Source: Flavobacteriales bacterium UBA1820
Lineage (GTDB): Bacteria > Bacteroidota > Bacteroidia > Flavobacteriales > UBA1820
DNA length: 14,936 nucleotides
Reading direction: 5' to 3'
NCBI GenBank assembly: GCA_002314265.1
Contig: DCEW01000084.1
Location: 1 to 14,936, forward strand
Positions 1 through 7,896 of this stretch are shown here, one piece after another. The translations under genes were made by a program, and so were the position numbers. Below the pieces are notes generated by a model. It was not told the origin of the DNA. It worked only from the letters and a program-made list of their open reading frames with translations, and did not search any database. How positions within the stretch are numbered: position 1 is the first letter of the stretch; each line of letters opens with the position of its first letter.

Positions 1-1
1 C

Positions 2-352
2 AATGAAAAAGAAGGAGCACCAACTTTAAAACTGGTTGGAGAAGTTCAACCGATTGATACTGTTGAGGTAATAAAGAAAGAACGAGTAAATAGATTAAAA
101 GAATATCCACTATCTGCAAAAGAATTGGCAGATGCAATTAAAGCTAAAGCAAATATCAGTTCAAATAATGTATGGAGAATCATAAACGAAAATAATATCA
201 AGAGTAATCCAGACTATTCTATATATAATTTTAGGAATAAGAAACAAGAAGAACAATATGGTAAGGATGGAATAGTCCCGAATGGTGTACCATCTATTTA
301 CAAAGAGTCAACGATTGATTTCATTATAAAAATTTATCAGAATGAGCATTAA
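2..352 (+). CDS. 3' end of an unrecognised AT-rich gene (5' part outside the window)
   Basis: The reading frame is open from the left edge of the window to a TAA at 350-352, giving at least 116 residues of C-terminal sequence. A TTG at 125 could be read as a start, but the frame runs in phase through everything upstream of it, so the gene almost certainly begins outside the window. The product is charged and soluble, rich in Lys, Asn and Ile, with no membrane segment or signal peptide. It contains a short helix-turn-helix-like stretch (about codons 36-60 of the visible part, beginning YPLSAKELADAI). I do not recognise the family with confidence. A DUF3644-like C-terminus is one possibility, from memory only. 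GC is about 31% over 1-300, far below the operons to the right, which with the adjacent integrase suggests cargo of a mobile element. Confidence 0.6.
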   Translation, partial: NEKEGAPTLKLVGEVQPIDTVEVIKKERVNRLKEYPLSAKELADAIKAKANISSNNVWRIINENNIKSNPDYSIYNFRNKKQEEQYGKDGIVPNGVPSIYKESTIDFIIKIYQNEH

Positions 353-417
353 AAAATTTCATGGTTAATAACCTGTTTTTTTTGTCAGGTGACAAACTGA
401 AGTCCAAAAATAAATCT

Positions 418-425
418 TATATTTG
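418..425 (+). promoter_or_regulatory. Candidate Bacteroidota -7 box, plus strand
   Basis: TATATTTG matches the TAnnTTTG -7 consensus of the Bacteroidota primary sigma factor. No TTTG sits at the usual -33 spacing, so only half of the promoter is supported. It points toward the short plus-strand frame starting at 452 and then runs antisense into the broken integrase. Confidence 0.4.
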
Positions 426-451
426 CAATACAAAAAGCGTTCTTATCAATA

Positions 452-580
452 ATGCAAAATGAGACAGAAAAGAGCAATACGCTCGTTTCTAAGTCGTTAC
501 CTATGAAGCCGACAATCTTTATAAGTTTCTTGTTCTCAATGAGTAAGGCGGGGCGATATGTCTTCTCAGATGCCAGCTAA
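452..580 (+). pseudogene. Short plus-strand ORF, possible 5' remnant of an interrupted gene
   Basis: An ATG 27 bases after the candidate -7 box at 418-425 opens a 42-codon frame, too short for standard ORF calls. It begins MQNETEKSNTLVSKSLP and ends in TAA at 578-580. The last few codons fall where the sequence becomes recognisable integrase DNA on the other strand (about 570). The frame could therefore be the first part of a gene whose downstream portion was replaced at that junction. I do not recognise the product. It may equally be chance: the same DNA read on the minus strand supplies the aberrant tail of the integrase. Confidence 0.25.
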
Positions 581-1625
581 TATGCTTGTTTATCCCGGCT
601 CGTTTCACCCAATGTCTTAGGGCTTTCAGGCACATTTCATAGCTGGGCAAAGGGAAGATAACCTCATCTCTTTTATCCGGATCGCTTGGCTCTCCTATCA
701 GTTTCAGTATACCATCATTCAGAGGAATAACAACCCCGCTGCTAACACTATGTCCCTTTGTCTTGCTTTGCTCAAACTTCAATAGCTTGTTGGAATGGTC
801 CACATTAGCAAATGTTAAATCTTTTACATCGCAGAACCTCAACCCACAATAGAGGCAAAGTATAAAAGCACGTCTTATATTGGGATTCTCGTGTTCATAA
901 TGCGTTGCTATTAACTGCTGTATTTCCTCTGGCGATAATACCTCCTTCCTTAACTGCTGATCATCCACTTTTATACTTATCCCCGTACACGGATTTTTCA
1001 CCATAACATCGTGTTCTATGGCATACTTAATCACTTTCTTAAATCGTGCATATATGCTCTTCGCTCCCTCGCCAACGCTTCTCCCCCGTAGATACTCGGT
1101 GAAATCCTCAACCATATCTTTAGTTATCTGCTCCGGCTTTATCCGCTTTACATACTTACTATACTCCGGCGTGTCGTTTAGAAAATCAATAAAACGTTTA
1201 AGGGCTATTTCCACCATCCTAATATCTTTCTTGGTATACTTGTCAATGTAGGCCCTGAAGTAATCAAGGAAATTTATATCGCTTTTCTTTTTAAGCCTAT
1301 AGCCCTCGACGTTTTCTAATAGCTCCTGTCCACGCTCAAATCTGATTCTCTTTGCAAGCTCCATCGTTTCTTTATTCTGCTGGCGTTCAAGCGGTGTTCT
1401 GGGGGCTTGCCAAAGGTAGAGTTTTAGAAACTCCCGTTTTCTGTCTTTCCTGGCTACCTGCTTATCCAACCTCTCGCTATATACCATCTGATAGCCAAAG
1501 TAATAATCTAAAAATAGGCTTTCTCTACCATCTGAAAGTATCTTTGCCCCCAGCTTCGGATTATCGGTAGCATCTTGGCTTATTAGATAGGTATTATCGC
1601 TCCTTATATCCTTTTTTTGAGCCAT
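519..1625 (-). pseudogene. Tyrosine recombinase (integrase), C-terminally broken
   Basis: The product is a 368-residue Bacteroides-type site-specific integrase. Residues 1 to about 110 are the arm-binding region, about 115-215 the SAM-like core-binding domain, and about 228 onward the catalytic domain. Visible catalytic residues are Arg263 (in CGLRFCDVKDL), a hairpin lysine at 288 or 290 (SKTKGH), and the box II start His352 with Arg355 (SWHLRRH). After WH the sequence departs from the family: the usual continuation is an ARHSFA-like stretch, then LGH, then the nucleophilic Tyr about 35 residues later. Here a foreign 16-residue tail ends in a stop, so the third His/Trp position and the catalytic Tyr are missing. 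Relatives run to about 400-410 residues. The break maps near 570. The protein should be unable to cleave DNA, so I call it a pseudogene. Its GC, about 40%, lies between the left fragment and the core operons. The start at 1625 is preceded by AAAGGGAAAAAAGA. Confidence 0.85.
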
Positions 1626-1653
1626 TCTTTTTTCCCTTTATTTCCTTTCTTTA

Positions 1654-1661
1654 CAAAGATA
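1654..1661 (-). promoter_or_regulatory. Candidate -7 box of the integrase gene
   Basis: The minus strand reads TATCTTTG, a match to TAnnTTTG, about 29 bases before the integrase ATG. A TTTG lies upstream with 24 bases between the boxes (minus-strand reading of 1686-1689), a little longer than the usual 19-21. That upstream TTTG falls inside the direct repeats at 1679-1700, so whatever binds those repeats should interfere with this promoter. Confidence 0.4.
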
Positions 1662-1678
1662 GGTATTTATTTTAATCC

Positions 1679-1758
1679 GGGTAGCCAAAGGGTAGACAAA
1701 AACGGCAAAATATAGTCTTTTTTATGAAACAAAGGGTTAATGTACCTTTTTGGCTACC
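1679..1758. repeat. Tandem and inverted repeats upstream of the integrase, possible arm or att sites
   Basis: Two 11-base direct repeats stand back to back at 1679-1689 (GGGTAGCCAAA) and 1690-1700 (GGGTAGACAAA), with one mismatch. A 10-base exact inverted copy of GGTAGCCAAA lies at 1749-1758. Clusters of direct and inverted short repeats beside an integrase gene are typical of arm-type sites for tyrosine recombinases and of integrase autoregulation. The assignment here rests on position and symmetry only. Confidence 0.5.
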
Positions 1759-1837
1759 TCTGATTTTCTTTCACTTACTTTCAAATTGCACGCTTTATCT
1801 GCTGGGTACTTTATCCGCTCCGGGTACTGCCTTTAGC

Positions 1838-1868
1838 GACCTTGCAATCTTCCTTGCAAGGTCTTTTT
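1838..1868 (+). terminator. Orphan plus-strand intrinsic terminator
   Basis: GACCTTGCAA (1838-1847) and TTGCAAGGTC (1854-1863) form a perfect 10-bp stem with a 6-base loop. TTTTT and then GTTTT follow at once. In the plus orientation this is a good intrinsic terminator, yet no plus-strand gene precedes it. It may be the leftover terminator of a gene lost when the mobile element entered or decayed. Confidence 0.55.
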
Positions 1869-2001
1869 GTTTTCCCGCTTCCTACAATCTTCCCCCAACC
1901 CACCCGGAACAATTCCGACAACCAACCTTTTCCCTCCACGCGCGGACAAAGGCCGCAAGGATTCGATACTCCTACTGCCCCTCCTCCATCCGTCCAGATA
2001 C

Positions 2002-2034
2002 AAAAAAGCCGGCGGCCTTTTCAGGCCGCCGGCT
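2002..2034 (-). terminator. Strong intrinsic terminator of the SusC/SusD operon
   Basis: On the minus strand a perfect 12-bp GC-rich stem (arms at 2023-2034 and 2007-2018) closes a GAAA loop and is followed by TTTTTTG (2002-2007). It begins 27 bases after the SusD stop codon, so it should end the transcript coming from the phosphoesterase, SusC and SusD genes. Confidence 0.9.
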
Positions 2035-2060
2035 AAAGTCAACAGTCGAACGATCGACTA

Positions 2061-4382
2061 TTACAGGTAATCCTGATAGCCAGGGTTCTGGGTAAGAACA
2101 TCATACCCGTGCTCTCTGTAGTAGGTGATCTGATCGATAGGAATGCAAGCCAGCCAAGAACGAGTCTGCTGAGCCGAGCTACGCAGGTCGGAACGACCCG
2201 TGATCCACCATCCCTTCATGTATTCGAGGACGGCTCTGGCTTCTGCATCTTCCACTTTCACCGTGTAGTCAGCATCCGTGTAAGCGGTCTTTTTGTAGAA
2301 GGAATAGTCACCAGCATCCCATTTTGCCAGTTTGTAATCCGGGAACAGACGCTGTTCACCATCGGGACGTACGATCCACAGACCCGGAGAGCTGGAAGCA
2401 AATGCATCCAATGCCAGTTTCCACTCGTTGGCCTGAGCGATGTCAGTAGCATCACCGGAAGCTGCAGCAGCCTGAGCCGAAGCAACTGCACGATCGTACA
2501 AGGCTTCCATGTTGAAGTAAGCACCGCACTGCAGCAGGTTACCCTCGGGGTTGTTTACGAAGTAGTTCACCTGAGACATATCCTTGTTACCCCATCCGGC
2601 AACCGGATCACCGCCATAGTACTGACCAAAGTAGTTATTGATGTCCTGAGACGGTTCATGGTTGTAACGGCCCGGATAGCTGTCGTAACGATAGATATAG
2701 TTGAGCTGCTGGCCATAGGCACGCAGATCGCGGTTACGAACCCAGTCGTAAGCCAACTCTACGGTACGTTCACGACGCAGTTCCCAGATCAGCGCTTTGG
2801 CAGCCGAAGTAAATCCTTCCAGTTCGCGTTCCGGATCGGTCGGATACTGACCCAGCGTAAACTTGGGCAGACGGTTGGGCTGGAGCGAAGGGTTGTTTCC
2901 TCCGGTAGCCACCGGCCGAGCACGGATCAACTCAACCGAAGCATCCAGATCGGCCTGCGTAACAGCAGCGCCACCCAGACCATCGGCCAATTCAGCTTTG
3001 GCGCAAACCCAGTTGAGCAGCACCTCTGCATAACGAATGATCGGAGCATTTACCGTGTTCGAAGCACCCTGCAGCCAGTTCACCGTCAGTGCAGCACCAG
3101 CCATATAGTCTTCGTATTCACGCGGCATGCAGATACGCGGGAAATAACGAGTCGAACCGCTGCTGATATACTCACGCGACATGGCACCCGTATTGGCATC
3201 GGCCGTGGAAGAGATGACACGGGAAGACTTCAGCATGGCCTCCAAACGAGAATCCTTGTTCTTCAGCAGTGCGTTGTCTATCATCGTGTACAACTTGTCA
3301 TAACGATCATCCGTATCCGTCGGGTGAATACCCTGCTGCTCGAGTACCGTCGTTTCACCCGGCTGCAGCGTACCATCCCAGAACAGGATCACATTACGCA
3401 TGAAGTGAGCCGAGAAGCCACGAGCGCTATCGTTCATGTTTCCGAAATAGGACGTAGCCGCATTCTTCACCTGAGACGTATTGTAATAACGAGCCAAAAC
3501 AGCTTCCGTGCTGCCCGAGAGGTCATCCGAAGCAAACAGGGAACGGAAATCTTCCGTGATGGAATATTTTCCACTGCTTATAACCACATTAGCCCATTCC
3601 ACAGCCTTGTTCAAGTACTTGGTAGCGGCTTCCGTGTTACCACCAGCATACTCAGACGGCACATACTTCTGGAAGCAACCCAGCCAATAGAACCAACGAG
3701 CACCCAGAGCTGCGATAGAATACCTGTTCAGCATGTTGTTGCCACCATCGTCCTCGCGGCAGTTATCTACTGCATACTGGATGTCGTTGATGCAGCTATC
3801 CAAAATATCATACCGGTTGGCACGAGGGATGCAAAGATCTTCCAGATTCTCGGTAGGAATCGTATTGAAGTAAGGAACGTCTCCGAAGCCCCATACGAGG
3901 TCGATGAAACGCTGTGCACGCAGATAACGGGCAATACCCATCCAGTGTCTGTACACCTCGTCCGAGAGAGCAGCTTTGGTGTCGCGGTTCAAACGCTCAA
4001 TGAACGTATTGGCGCGACGAATCCAAATATAGTTGCTCGACCAGGACTCACAGTTCAATGCAGCCGCCCCATAGCCATTATAGCCTGCTGCAGGGCCACT
4101 TCCACTGTTGCCATTGGACAAAGAACCCGGCGAGCCGCCACTAACGATAATATCGGTCAGATACGAGGACATGTTCGGAAGAACAGGGTTGTAGTCGTTG
4201 TCTCCATACCCTCTGAAATAAGTACTGTAATAGTAGATAGAGTGCATACGGAGGTTGGCCTCGTTCGTCCAGAAGTTAGAGTCATCTATAGAGTCCAAAG
4301 GCTTTCTATCCAGAAATTCCTTCGTACAACCTGTTGCCAACAGGGCAATAAGCGCTATCGGTAAGAAATATTTCTTTTTCAT
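2061..4382 (-). CDS. SusD/RagB-family outer-membrane glycan-binding lipoprotein
   Basis: SusD-family proteins sit on the outer surface of the outer membrane, bind the substrate and close like a lid over the SusC porin. The 773-residue product starts with a lipoprotein signal (MKKKYFLPIALIALLATGC, lipobox ATGC, Cys19). Family marks are FLDRKPLDSIDDSNFWTNE early on, a TPR-rich middle, LRRERTVELAYDWVRNRDL near residue 535, and the terminal LTQNPGY. At 773 residues it is longer than most members (about 500-650). Part of the excess lies between the RRERxxELA helix and the C-terminus, rich in Tyr, Gly and Asp and with an Ala-rich helix, which may form extra substrate-binding surface. It follows SusC after 19 bases and is the last gene of the operon. 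TTA, CTA and TCA codons are absent beyond the signal peptide, suggesting high expression. The substrate cannot be read from the sequence. Confidence 0.95.
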   Translation of the reverse strand: MKKKYFLPIALIALLATGCTKEFLDRKPLDSIDDSNFWTNEANLRMHSIYYYSTYFRGYGDNDYNPVLPNMSSYLTDIIVSGGSPGSLSNGNSGSGPAAGYNGYGAAALNCESWSSNYIWIRRANTFIERLNRDTKAALSDEVYRHWMGIARYLRAQRFIDLVWGFGDVPYFNTIPTENLEDLCIPRANRYDILDSCINDIQYAVDNCREDDGGNNMLNRYSIAALGARWFYWLGCFQKYVPSEYAGGNTEAATKYLNKAVEWANVVISSGKYSITEDFRSLFASDDLSGSTEAVLARYYNTSQVKNAATSYFGNMNDSARGFSAHFMRNVILFWDGTLQPGETTVLEQQGIHPTDTDDRYDKLYTMIDNALLKNKDSRLEAMLKSSRVISSTADANTGAMSREYISSGSTRYFPRICMPREYEDYMAGAALTVNWLQGASNTVNAPIIRYAEVLLNWVCAKAELADGLGGAAVTQADLDASVELIRARPVATGGNNPSLQPNRLPKFTLGQYPTDPERELEGFTSAAKALIWELRRERTVELAYDWVRNRDLRAYGQQLNYIYRYDSYPGRYNHEPSQDINNYFGQYYGGDPVAGWGNKDMSQVNYFVNNPEGNLLQCGAYFNMEALYDRAVASAQAAAASGDATDIAQANEWKLALDAFASSSPGLWIVRPDGEQRLFPDYKLAKWDAGDYSFYKKTAYTDADYTVKVEDAEARAVLEYMKGWWITGRSDLRSSAQQTRSWLACIPIDQITYYREHGYDVLTQNPGYQDYL

Positions 4383-4401
4383 GATTAGCTATAGATTAAA
4401 A

Positions 4402-7400
4402 TTAGAGAGTAAGCTGGAGACCAAGGGTATAGTACTTCGGAAGCGGAGTGGTTACACCCAGCTGGCCAATAGCGTAGTTGGATCCTGCCGACATGTTACC
4501 CGTGTTGATTTCGGGGTCGATATCAACTTTCAGGTTGTCGAAGGTAAGAAGGTTTTCAACCGTGAAGTATGCACGCAGCTTGTTGATGTTGATCTTCTTG
4601 GTCAGACGCTCCGGAATGGTGTATCCGATGGTGAGGGTCTTCAGACGCAAGTAAGCCATGTTCAACAGGTAGTGGTCGTTCACCTGCCAGTTGCCGCTGG
4701 TATATTCTTCACGCGTCATCGTGGAAACGATCGGCCAGTAGTTGTTCGGCTGTTCGGGGCTCCACAGGTTGGTCAGGATTTCAGCCGAGGCACCGTTACC
4801 CAACTCAGGAGCCGGCGATACCAGCGGACCGCGAGACCAGTCGTCGCGCTTACCAACACCCTGGAAGAAGAGACCCAGGTCGAAGTTCTTCCATGCCAGG
4901 TCGATACGGAAGCTGTATTCCCAACGCGGCAGACGGTTACCGATAACGGTTTTGTCGCCCGGATCCTCTACCGTGCCCTGTCCACCGTCGATAAAGCCAT
5001 CATCGTTCAGGTCTTTGTACTTGATGGCGCCGGGACGAGGAGTTGCCAGAGAGCCCTGCCAGGTATAACCGGGTTTGAGCTTGTAAGCCTTACCGTAGTA
5101 CCAAACGGCCGTTTCGCCACTCGGAACGCTCGTACCATTGAGTTCAGTGATCTCCTCAAAGTCGTTCACCTGATACAGACGGTCGTAGGTATATCCCCAG
5201 AGTTCTCCCAGGGTCTGACCGTTATAGTAACGGGTACTCCAAGAGTAGCTGCTCGGATACATAAAGGTGTGGGTGGGCTCGTCGCGGTAGTTCACCATTA
5301 CGCTCTTGGAATCCGATACGCCAGCAACAACCGACAGCGTCAGACCGTTCTTGAACTGGTGGTTGAAGTCCATGGAGAGTTCCATACCGTTGGTACGCAT
5401 GGTACCGAAGTTACCGCTCGGGGCAGTACCACCGTAGGTGGCAGGTTTCACTTCGTCCGGTACGAACATGTTGGTCGTACGGCGGTTGAACCACTCGAAG
5501 GTCAATCCGAGTTTGTTCTTCCAGAAACGCATATCCACACCGAAGGACAGGGTAGAAATCTTTTCCCAGGTTACGTCCTGACGAACCAGCGAGGGGCTGG
5601 AGAACTGCTGCATGGCCTGAGTGCCGTCGTAGTCACCCCAATCCGATACACTCTTGCTCAGCGTAGCGATGTACAAGCCCGAGCTTACGCTCTGGTTACC
5701 CAGCGCACCGTACGATGCACGGAATTTCAGGAACGAGATCACGTCGCGGATGCCCTGCATGAAGTTTTCTTCCGACATCGTGTAAGCGATAGATCCGGAC
5801 GGGAAGAACTTCCAACGCAGATCCTCCGGGAACTTGGACGAACCGCTGTACGAGAAGCTGACTTCAGCGTGCAGTTTGTTCTTCCAGCTGTAGTTCACAC
5901 GGCCGAAGTAGTTCACCTGAGACTGCCAGGTACGCGAACCACCGGATTCCATGTTACCGGTTGCCAGGTTGAAGTAAGGACGATCCACATAGATCAGCCC
6001 GTAACGAACCGAGTTGTTCTGGAAGTAGCGATAGCTCGAAGTGCTAAGACCTACCAACACACGGAAATCGTGATCACCGAAGCGGTTGGCATACGTAGTC
6101 TTTGCGTTGAGTTCTACGCGGTCGGAGTGGCGGGACTGTTCGCTGATGCGGTCCGTACCGGCACCCATCGTGGTGGTGGTACGATATGTCCAACCATATT
6201 CCTGCGTAGCACCTTCCGTACCGGCAGGAACGATGTTACCATCGCGGTCACGCCAAATGGCATTGCCGTCGGCATCCAGCACCGGCTGAGTAGCCGTCGA
6301 CCAAGTGTCGCAATAAGAACGCCAGTAACCCGGATAGTAGAGGAAGCGGTTGTCCAATACATAGGTTACATCCAAATCGGCCGTCCAACCCTTCAGGAGT
6401 TTCAAAGTACCACCCACGTTTACTGCAACGTTCTGTTTCGTATCGCTCATGATACCGGACTGTTCGATTTCCGAACGAGAGTCACGTACCGGATAGCCGT
6501 ACCAGGTAGTACCCTGAGGCATGTACTGGCTCCAACGCAGAGCGTACCACAGTGCGTCGTAAGTGGTACCATCCTGGTTGTTCGGGTAGTTCTTTTCACT
6601 CTTGGAGAAACGCATCGATGCGCGAGCCGTGAAGAACTTGGTTACCTCGGAGTTAACGCTTACCGATACGTTGTAACGGGTGTAGGTATCTTTCGAGATA
6701 GCCAGGAAACCTACCTGCTGCAGGTAACCCAAACCGATGTTGAACGTGGTCTTACCCGTGTTTCCGGAGATAGATACCGTGTGGTTGTTCCACGGAGTCC
6801 AATCCTTGTACAGAGACTCGAACACATCGTAGGTACGATAACCGTAGTTGCGGTAGGTAGAAGAGTTCGGGGCGGTAGTGCGCTCCCAGTCACGACCGTA
6901 CACCATCGGTTCGAGGGTGCTCATGCCGCCGTAGGTATCCTGCCAGTAGTAAGCACGATCCAGGAAGCTGGTGAGCATGAAGAAACCGTAACCGGCGCTC
7001 TGGTGTACGTTGTTCATATCCGGCTGGCTGGCGTTACGATACATATCGGCGTCGTTGTACTTGTACTGATAAGCCTCGATACCGGCCAGATTCGGGATCT
7101 TGGTAGCCATACGGAAAGCGACCGTTCCGTTGTAAGATACACGGAAAGTACCTTCCTGCATATCGCTACCGTTTTTGGTCTTGATCAAGATCACACCGTT
7201 GGCAGCCTGAGAACCGTAGATGGCGGCAGAAGATGCATCCTTCAGCACGGAGATCGATTCTACGTCATCGGGGTTGAGCAGCGTCAGGGTCGAGATGGGC
7301 ACGTTGTCCACCAGGATCAGCGGGTCGGAACTACCGTTGATGGAGGTGTACGAACCACGGATACGGAAGGTCGGGTCAGCACCCAACTCACCGTTGGCCA

Positions 7401-7851
7401 CGCGGATCGAAAGTCCCGGAGTAGAACCCTGCAGTGCACGTCCCAAGTCAGGTACAGGACGGCTGTCCACTGCTTTCTTTACGTCCACCGTTGCCACAGA
7501 GGAAGAGATACTCTCTTTCGTCTGTACACCGTAACCTACGACAACCACGTCGTCAAGCATCTCGGCGTCCTGGCTGAGCGATACGGTTACCGTTGCTCCC
7601 GGCTGAACGTTTACCACTTTCGTTTTGTACCCCACGAAAGACACCTGAATCTGCGTCTTTCCGGCGGGAAGGGTGAGGGTAAATTCACCGTCGAAGTTCG
7701 TCGATGTTCCAACACCTTTTACACCGGGTACAGCGATATTGGCTCCAGGAATGGTCTCCTTCGTCTGAGCGTCGATGACCTTTCCCTTGATTGCCTGTCC
7801 CCAAGAGACTACCGAGAACAGACAGAAGACTAATAATATTAAACGCTTCAT
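4402..7851 (-). CDS. SusC/RagA-family TonB-dependent outer-membrane transporter
   Basis: This is the TonB-dependent porin that imports the oligosaccharide captured by its SusD partner. The 1149 residues comprise a signal peptide (1 to about 19, ending SWGQA), a carboxypeptidase-D-like Ig domain (about 20-95, with GANIAVPG, GEFTLTLP and SFVGYKT), and the SusC-type TonB box (DDVVVVGYG, 100-108). A plug domain follows (about 110-230, with PLILVDNVPI, VESISVLKDASSAAIYGSQAANGVI split across the plug), then a long beta-barrel ending in an aromatic/hydrophobic strand, GLQLTL. Length is usual for the family. It starts 45 bases after the phosphoesterase stop and precedes SusD by 19 bases, so the three are probably co-transcribed. 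No ECF sigma/anti-sigma pair or SusR/HTCS-type sensor adjoins it. Leu and Ser codons TTA, CTA and TCA occur only within the first seven codons. Confidence 0.96.
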   Translation of the reverse strand: MKRLILLVFCLFSVVSWGQAIKGKVIDAQTKETIPGANIAVPGVKGVGTSTNFDGEFTLTLPAGKTQIQVSFVGYKTKVVNVQPGATVTVSLSQDAEMLDDVVVVGYGVQTKESISSSVATVDVKKAVDSRPVPDLGRALQGSTPGLSIRVANGELGADPTFRIRGSYTSINGSSDPLILVDNVPISTLTLLNPDDVESISVLKDASSAAIYGSQAANGVILIKTKNGSDMQEGTFRVSYNGTVAFRMATKIPNLAGIEAYQYKYNDADMYRNASQPDMNNVHQSAGYGFFMLTSFLDRAYYWQDTYGGMSTLEPMVYGRDWERTTAPNSSTYRNYGYRTYDVFESLYKDWTPWNNHTVSISGNTGKTTFNIGLGYLQQVGFLAISKDTYTRYNVSVSVNSEVTKFFTARASMRFSKSEKNYPNNQDGTTYDALWYALRWSQYMPQGTTWYGYPVRDSRSEIEQSGIMSDTKQNVAVNVGGTLKLLKGWTADLDVTYVLDNRFLYYPGYWRSYCDTWSTATQPVLDADGNAIWRDRDGNIVPAGTEGATQEYGWTYRTTTTMGAGTDRISEQSRHSDRVELNAKTTYANRFGDHDFRVLVGLSTSSYRYFQNNSVRYGLIYVDRPYFNLATGNMESGGSRTWQSQVNYFGRVNYSWKNKLHAEVSFSYSGSSKFPEDLRWKFFPSGSIAYTMSEENFMQGIRDVISFLKFRASYGALGNQSVSSGLYIATLSKSVSDWGDYDGTQAMQQFSSPSLVRQDVTWEKISTLSFGVDMRFWKNKLGLTFEWFNRRTTNMFVPDEVKPATYGGTAPSGNFGTMRTNGMELSMDFNHQFKNGLTLSVVAGVSDSKSVMVNYRDEPTHTFMYPSSYSWSTRYYNGQTLGELWGYTYDRLYQVNDFEEITELNGTSVPSGETAVWYYGKAYKLKPGYTWQGSLATPRPGAIKYKDLNDDGFIDGGQGTVEDPGDKTVIGNRLPRWEYSFRIDLAWKNFDLGLFFQGVGKRDDWSRGPLVSPAPELGNGASAEILTNLWSPEQPNNYWPIVSTMTREEYTSGNWQVNDHYLLNMAYLRLKTLTIGYTIPERLTKKININKLRAYFTVENLLTFDNLKVDIDPEINTGNMSAGSNYAIGQLGVTTPLPKYYTLGLQLTL

Positions 7852-7896
7852 TAGTGTAAGTTTTTACTTAAATGATTGGAAAGTGTTGATTATCCA

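Larger units (their letters stand above)
1626..2060. other. Intergenic region with no convincing gene
   Basis: This stretch separates the integrase start from the SusD stop. It holds the integrase promoter and repeats (to 1758), an isolated hairpin with a T-run at 1838-1868, and the SusD terminator at 2002-2034. The possible frames between (for example a 123-codon plus frame from 1724) run across both hairpins and show no family resemblance. The right end of the mobile element probably lies in 1760-1840, but I see no clear attachment repeat. Confidence 0.6.

Noticed and set aside
381..396. A TTTGTC/GACAAA hairpin after the left-edge gene, considered as a terminator.
   Set aside because: The stem is only 6 bp and AT-rich, and the T-run lies before the stem rather than after it.
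1935..1995. A tRNA-3'-end-like stretch (GGATTCGATACTCC ... CCTCCTCCA), considered as an integrase attachment site.
   Set aside because: The T-arm does not pair properly, the loop departs from the TTCRANY pattern, and no acceptor, D or anticodon arm can be built on either strand.
1724..2095. A 123-codon plus-strand ORF between the integrase and SusD.
   Set aside because: It runs through an intrinsic terminator and the SusD terminator, overlaps the SusD end, and has a Pro/Ser-rich translation with no recognisable domain.
4255..7833. A 1192-codon plus-strand ORF antisense to SusC (with similar long antisense ORFs at 2109-4364 opposite SusD and 13086-14930 on the minus strand opposite GH9).
   Set aside because: Each is exactly in register with the real gene's codons, so it is open only because the sense gene lacks TTA, CTA and TCA. 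The translations show no family resemblance, and the sense products are clear members of known families.
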